From the NCBI GenBank assembly GCA_002421475.1, contig DIJW01000041.1, positions 1 to 7,383 of the forward strand: 7,383 nucleotides of DNA, given 5' to 3'. Positions 5,309 to 7,383 of this stretch are shown piece after piece. The first letter of the stretch is position 1; every line of letters begins with the position of its first letter. The stretch comes from Thiomicrospira sp. UBA5634 (GTDB taxonomy: Bacteria; Pseudomonadota; Gammaproteobacteria; Thiomicrospirales; Thiomicrospiraceae). The translations under genes were made by a program, and so were the position numbers. The notes below the pieces were generated by a model, which searched no databases, had not been told where the DNA came from, and was given only the letters and a program-made list of their open reading frames with translations.

Positions 5309-6782
5309 GTTCCGGCTCTAACGAATAACGCCACCCCTGACCGGGCTGGTCGAATAACTTTACCGAGTCTTTTGGTCCCCAAGTACCGGATGGATAAGTA
5401 TCAATATAACCACGATCAGCCGACCAAACCTGCAATACAGGATCAACCACTTTCCAGGCGGCTTTGACTTCGTCATAACGTAAAAATAGTGAGCGGTCAC
5501 CTTTGATCACATCAAGTAACAATTCTTCATAGGCATCATTAGATACCTCACCTTCTTCACGCATTGTGGCGTCTAAACTAACCTGACGGGTATTAATTTC
5601 CAGGCCTGGTTGTTTAGCGGTCATTTCAATGCGAATGGCCTCTTCCGGTTGAATACCGAATACTAACCAATTGGGCTCCATTTTTTTCACTTGCGAGTCG
5701 CGAAAAAACTGTTTTGGCGGATGCTTAAAACAAATGGAAATAATGGTTTTATTTTTTGGCATATTTTTGCCGGTTTGCACATAAAACGGCACCCCTGCCC
5801 AACGCCAGTTTTCGATATAAAGTTTTAACGCCGCATAGGTTTCAGTCACGCTGTCCGGCGAGACTCCGGGTTCATCCAGATAGGCAATCGCGGGTTTGCC
5901 TTTAACACTACCGGCAGAATACTGTGCACGATAAGCCTGAGCATTGACAGAAGACTTGGTAATTGGGCGAATAGATTTAAGCAATTTCACTTTTTCATCA
6001 CGTAAATCCTCCGCTTCCATCGAAGCCGGTGGTTCCATGGCCACAATCGCTAACAACTGTAATAAATGACTCTGGATCATATCGCGTAATGCGCCGCTGG
6101 TATCGTAGTAGCCAGCGCGAGAACCGATTGGTTTGGCTTCTGCATGCGTGATTTGTACATGATCAATGTAATTGCGGTTCCATAAAGGCTCCATCAACAA
6201 ATTGGCAAAACGGAACACCATTAAGTTTTGCACCATCCCTTTACCCAAATAATGGTCGATACGGTACATTTGTTTTTCATCAAGGTGTTTATTGAGTTGA
6301 ATCTGCAAACTTTTGGCACTTTCAGTGTCATAACCAAACGGTTTTTCAAACACCACCCGTTTCCAGCCTTCATTTTCTTTGAGTAAATTGGCCTTGCCCA
6401 GATTCTCTACCACGATGCCGAAATCTTTTGGACTGATTGATAAATAAAACGCCATATTTTTTGAGTAATCACGCGCGTCAAAATACTCGTGCATTTCAAC
6501 AAACGAAGCAGGATTATCAATATCGGCCTTAAAATAATCTAACCGATGACTAAAACGCTCAAATAACTCTTCGTTAATGCCGCCGCGTGCTAACGGTAAA
6601 ATAGCCTCACGCGCAACCTTCACCCATTCCGCTCTATCCCAATCACGACGACCGACCGCAACAATACGCACACAAGGCTCTAAACGCCCCATTTCCTCCA
6701 AATGATAAAACGCGGGAAACAACTTACTCAGAGACAGGTTGCCGGTGGCACCAAAAATCACATAGGTACAATTTGCTGGCAT
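5298..6782 (-). CDS. zwf: Glucose-6-phosphate 1-dehydrogenase
   Basis: Zwf oxidises glucose 6-phosphate to 6-phosphogluconolactone and reduces NADP+ (or NAD+ in some forms). With the start at 6782 it has 494 residues, a normal bacterial length. The Rossmann motif VIFGATGNL is at 8-16, EKPFG at 146-150, the substrate-binding and catalytic RIDHYLGK at 174-181, [22 protein letters not shown] at 191-212, and the catalytic-base histidine in IQSHLLQ (His239). GDRSLF and DEVKAAW lie near the C-terminus. I chose MPANCTYV because a GAGG site sits seven bases upstream, it leaves two bases after the gnd stop, and homologues begin at the same place; an ATG at 6848 would run inside gnd. Unusual positions are N for D in GATGDL, G for E after HYLGK, S for N in QNH, and VQTGK for the common RTGK. 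A palindrome copy encodes PGL at 392-394. Confidence 0.95.
   Translation of the reverse strand: MPANCTYVIFGATGNLSLSKLFPAFYHLEEMGRLEPCVRIVAVGRRDWDRAEWVKVAREAILPLARGGINEELFERFSHRLDYFKADIDNPASFVEMHEYFDARDYSKNMAFYLSISPKDFGIVVENLGKANLLKENEGWKRVVFEKPFGYDTESAKSLQIQLNKHLDEKQMYRIDHYLGKGMVQNLMVFRFANLLMEPLWNRNYIDHVQITHAEAKPIGSRAGYYDTSGALRDMIQSHLLQLLAIVAMEPPASMEAEDLRDEKVKLLKSIRPITKSSVNAQAYRAQYSAGSVKGKPAIAYLDEPGVSPDSVTETYAALKLYIENWRWAGVPFYVQTGKNMPKNKTIISICFKHPPKQFFRDSQVKKMEPNWLVFGIQPEEAIRIEMTAKQPGLEINTRQVSLDATMREEGEVSNDAYEELLLDVIKGDRSLFLRYDEVKAAWKVVDPVLQVWSADRGYIDTYPSGTWGPKDSVKLFDQPGQGWRYSLEPEHDV
5600..5609. repeat. Iterated palindrome copy 8 (CCAGGCCTGG), in zwf
   Basis: This is a 10-bp perfect palindrome with T on both outer sides. 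On the minus strand it is read as Pro392-Gly-Leu394 of Zwf, the same frame as copy 3. Confidence 0.9.
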
Positions 6783-6784
6783 GA

Positions 6785-7383
6785 TTAAACCTCGTAAGTT
6801 GTTGAGCTGATATTTCCACCTGATCCAACCCAGTCGGTATGGAACCATTCACCGCGCGGCTTATCAACACGTTCATAAGTATGTGCGCCAAAATAATCAC
6901 GCTGTGCTTGAATAAGATTCGCCGCCACTGTTCCACTACGATAACCGTCAAAAAAGGCCAGCGCAGAACTTAGTGCCGGAGTCGGGATCGCGTTCTGAAT
7001 ACCGAAAATAACCGTTTGACGCCAATGTGATTCGGCATTTTTAATAGCTTGTTTAAAAAACGGTGCTTGCAACAAGTTTTGCAGATTCGGTTGCTGATCA
7101 TATGCGCGTTTAATTTCACCTAAAAACCGACTGCGAATAATACAACCGCCGCGCCACATCAAAGCAATGCCACCATAATTAAGCGGCCAATTAAACTCTT
7201 TCGCCGCTTGCGCCATCAACATATAACCTTGAGCATAAGAAATAATTTTTGACGCATACAGTGCGTCATGAATGGCGCTCAGCATTACTTCGCGCTCAAC
7301 TTCAACCGTTGGGTGTGGGCGCGGATATAGTTCAGCCGCTTGTAAACGTTCTGATTTAAGCGCCGATAAACAACGGGCATACA
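6785..7383 (-). CDS. gnd: 6-phosphogluconate dehydrogenase (decarboxylating), C-terminal 199 residues (gene runs off the right edge)
   Basis: Gnd oxidatively decarboxylates 6-phosphogluconate to ribulose 5-phosphate, yielding NADPH and CO2. Reading continues without a stop to the right edge, so the gene is cut there; the ATG at 7285 is internal. The visible part begins [11 protein letters not shown], the hinge into the all-helical dimerisation domain. It continues with [47 protein letters not shown] and the C-terminal [24 protein letters not shown], whose Arg and His contact substrate from the partner subunit. The tail after HTDW ([13 protein letters not shown]) is the longer form seen in many bacterial and eukaryotic enzymes and absent from E. 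coli Gnd. Length and motifs fit the long, roughly 470-residue NADP class rather than the short GndA/YqeC-like NAD class. It is the first visible gene of the gnd-zwf-pgl operon. Confidence 0.95.
   Translation of the reverse strand, partial: YARCLSALKSERLQAAELYPRPHPTVEVEREVMLSAIHDALYASKIISYAQGYMLMAQAAKEFNWPLNYGGIALMWRGGCIIRSRFLGEIKRAYDQQPNLQNLLQAPFFKQAIKNAESHWRQTVIFGIQNAIPTPALSSALAFFDGYRSGTVAANLIQAQRDYFGAHTYERVDKPRGEWFHTDWVGSGGNISSTTYEV
6790..6793 (-). promoter_or_regulatory. Ribosome binding site that sets the zwf start
   Basis: On the minus strand GAGG (6793-6790) lies seven bases before the ATG at 6782, within the last codons of gnd. This supports initiation at MPANC rather than at the in-frame ATG 66 bases upstream. 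Confidence 0.6.

Noticed and set aside
310..5609. The palindrome as a known uptake sequence (Neisseria DUS, Pasteurellaceae USS) or HIP1
   Set aside because: The sequence differs from GCCGTCTGAA, AAGTGCGGT and GCGATCGC; only the distribution pattern is similar.
6783..6848. Upstream in-frame ATG at 6848 as the zwf start
   Set aside because: It would add 22 residues not matching the family and lie wholly within gnd; the ATG at 6782 has a GAGG site and fits the family N-terminus.

Overview
The window reads as chromosomal DNA of a gammaproteobacterium with moderate-to-low G+C (roughly 43% by eye). DusA, PpiC, RlmA and RelA each match the Escherichia coli proteins of the same name in motifs and, where complete, in length. 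No mobile element, phage gene, tRNA, rRNA or CRISPR array is visible. The genus cannot be fixed from the sequence.

Layout. On the left, the 5' part of dusA (tRNA dihydrouridine synthase) runs leftward off the window. A 235-bp divergent intergenic region carries a good sigma-70-like promoter for dusA and a weaker candidate for the rightward genes. Rightward come ppiC (parvulin prolyl isomerase), rlmA (23S rRNA G745 methyltransferase), relA (ribosome-associated ppGpp synthetase) and a small DUF2062 membrane protein whose GTG start overlaps the relA stop. The right part is a tightly packed leftward operon, transcribed gnd (C-terminal part only), zwf, pgl. It encodes the whole oxidative pentose phosphate branch from glucose 6-phosphate to ribulose 5-phosphate with NADPH formation. 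The two converging gene sets collide: the last 34 bp of the DUF2062 gene and of pgl are the same DNA.

Functionally the left half is a translation and stress group (tRNA and rRNA modification, protein folding, stringent response). The right half is central carbon and redox metabolism.

The signal not explained by the genes is a short perfect palindrome, CCAGGCCTGG (often ACCAGGCCTGGT), found six times exactly and twice with an altered edge but an intact CAGGCCTG core. Seven of the eight copies lie inside protein-coding DNA in five genes, and one is between rlmA and relA. In four coding copies it is read in the same frame and writes Gln-Ala-Trp-Leu into unrelated proteins (DusA, RlmA and twice in Pgl). 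Each full copy is also two abutting CCWGG sites. It behaves like a genome-wide iterated palindrome, similar in kind to cyanobacterial HIP1 but with a different sequence. I do not recognise it as a described element. This is the main lead in an otherwise housekeeping window.
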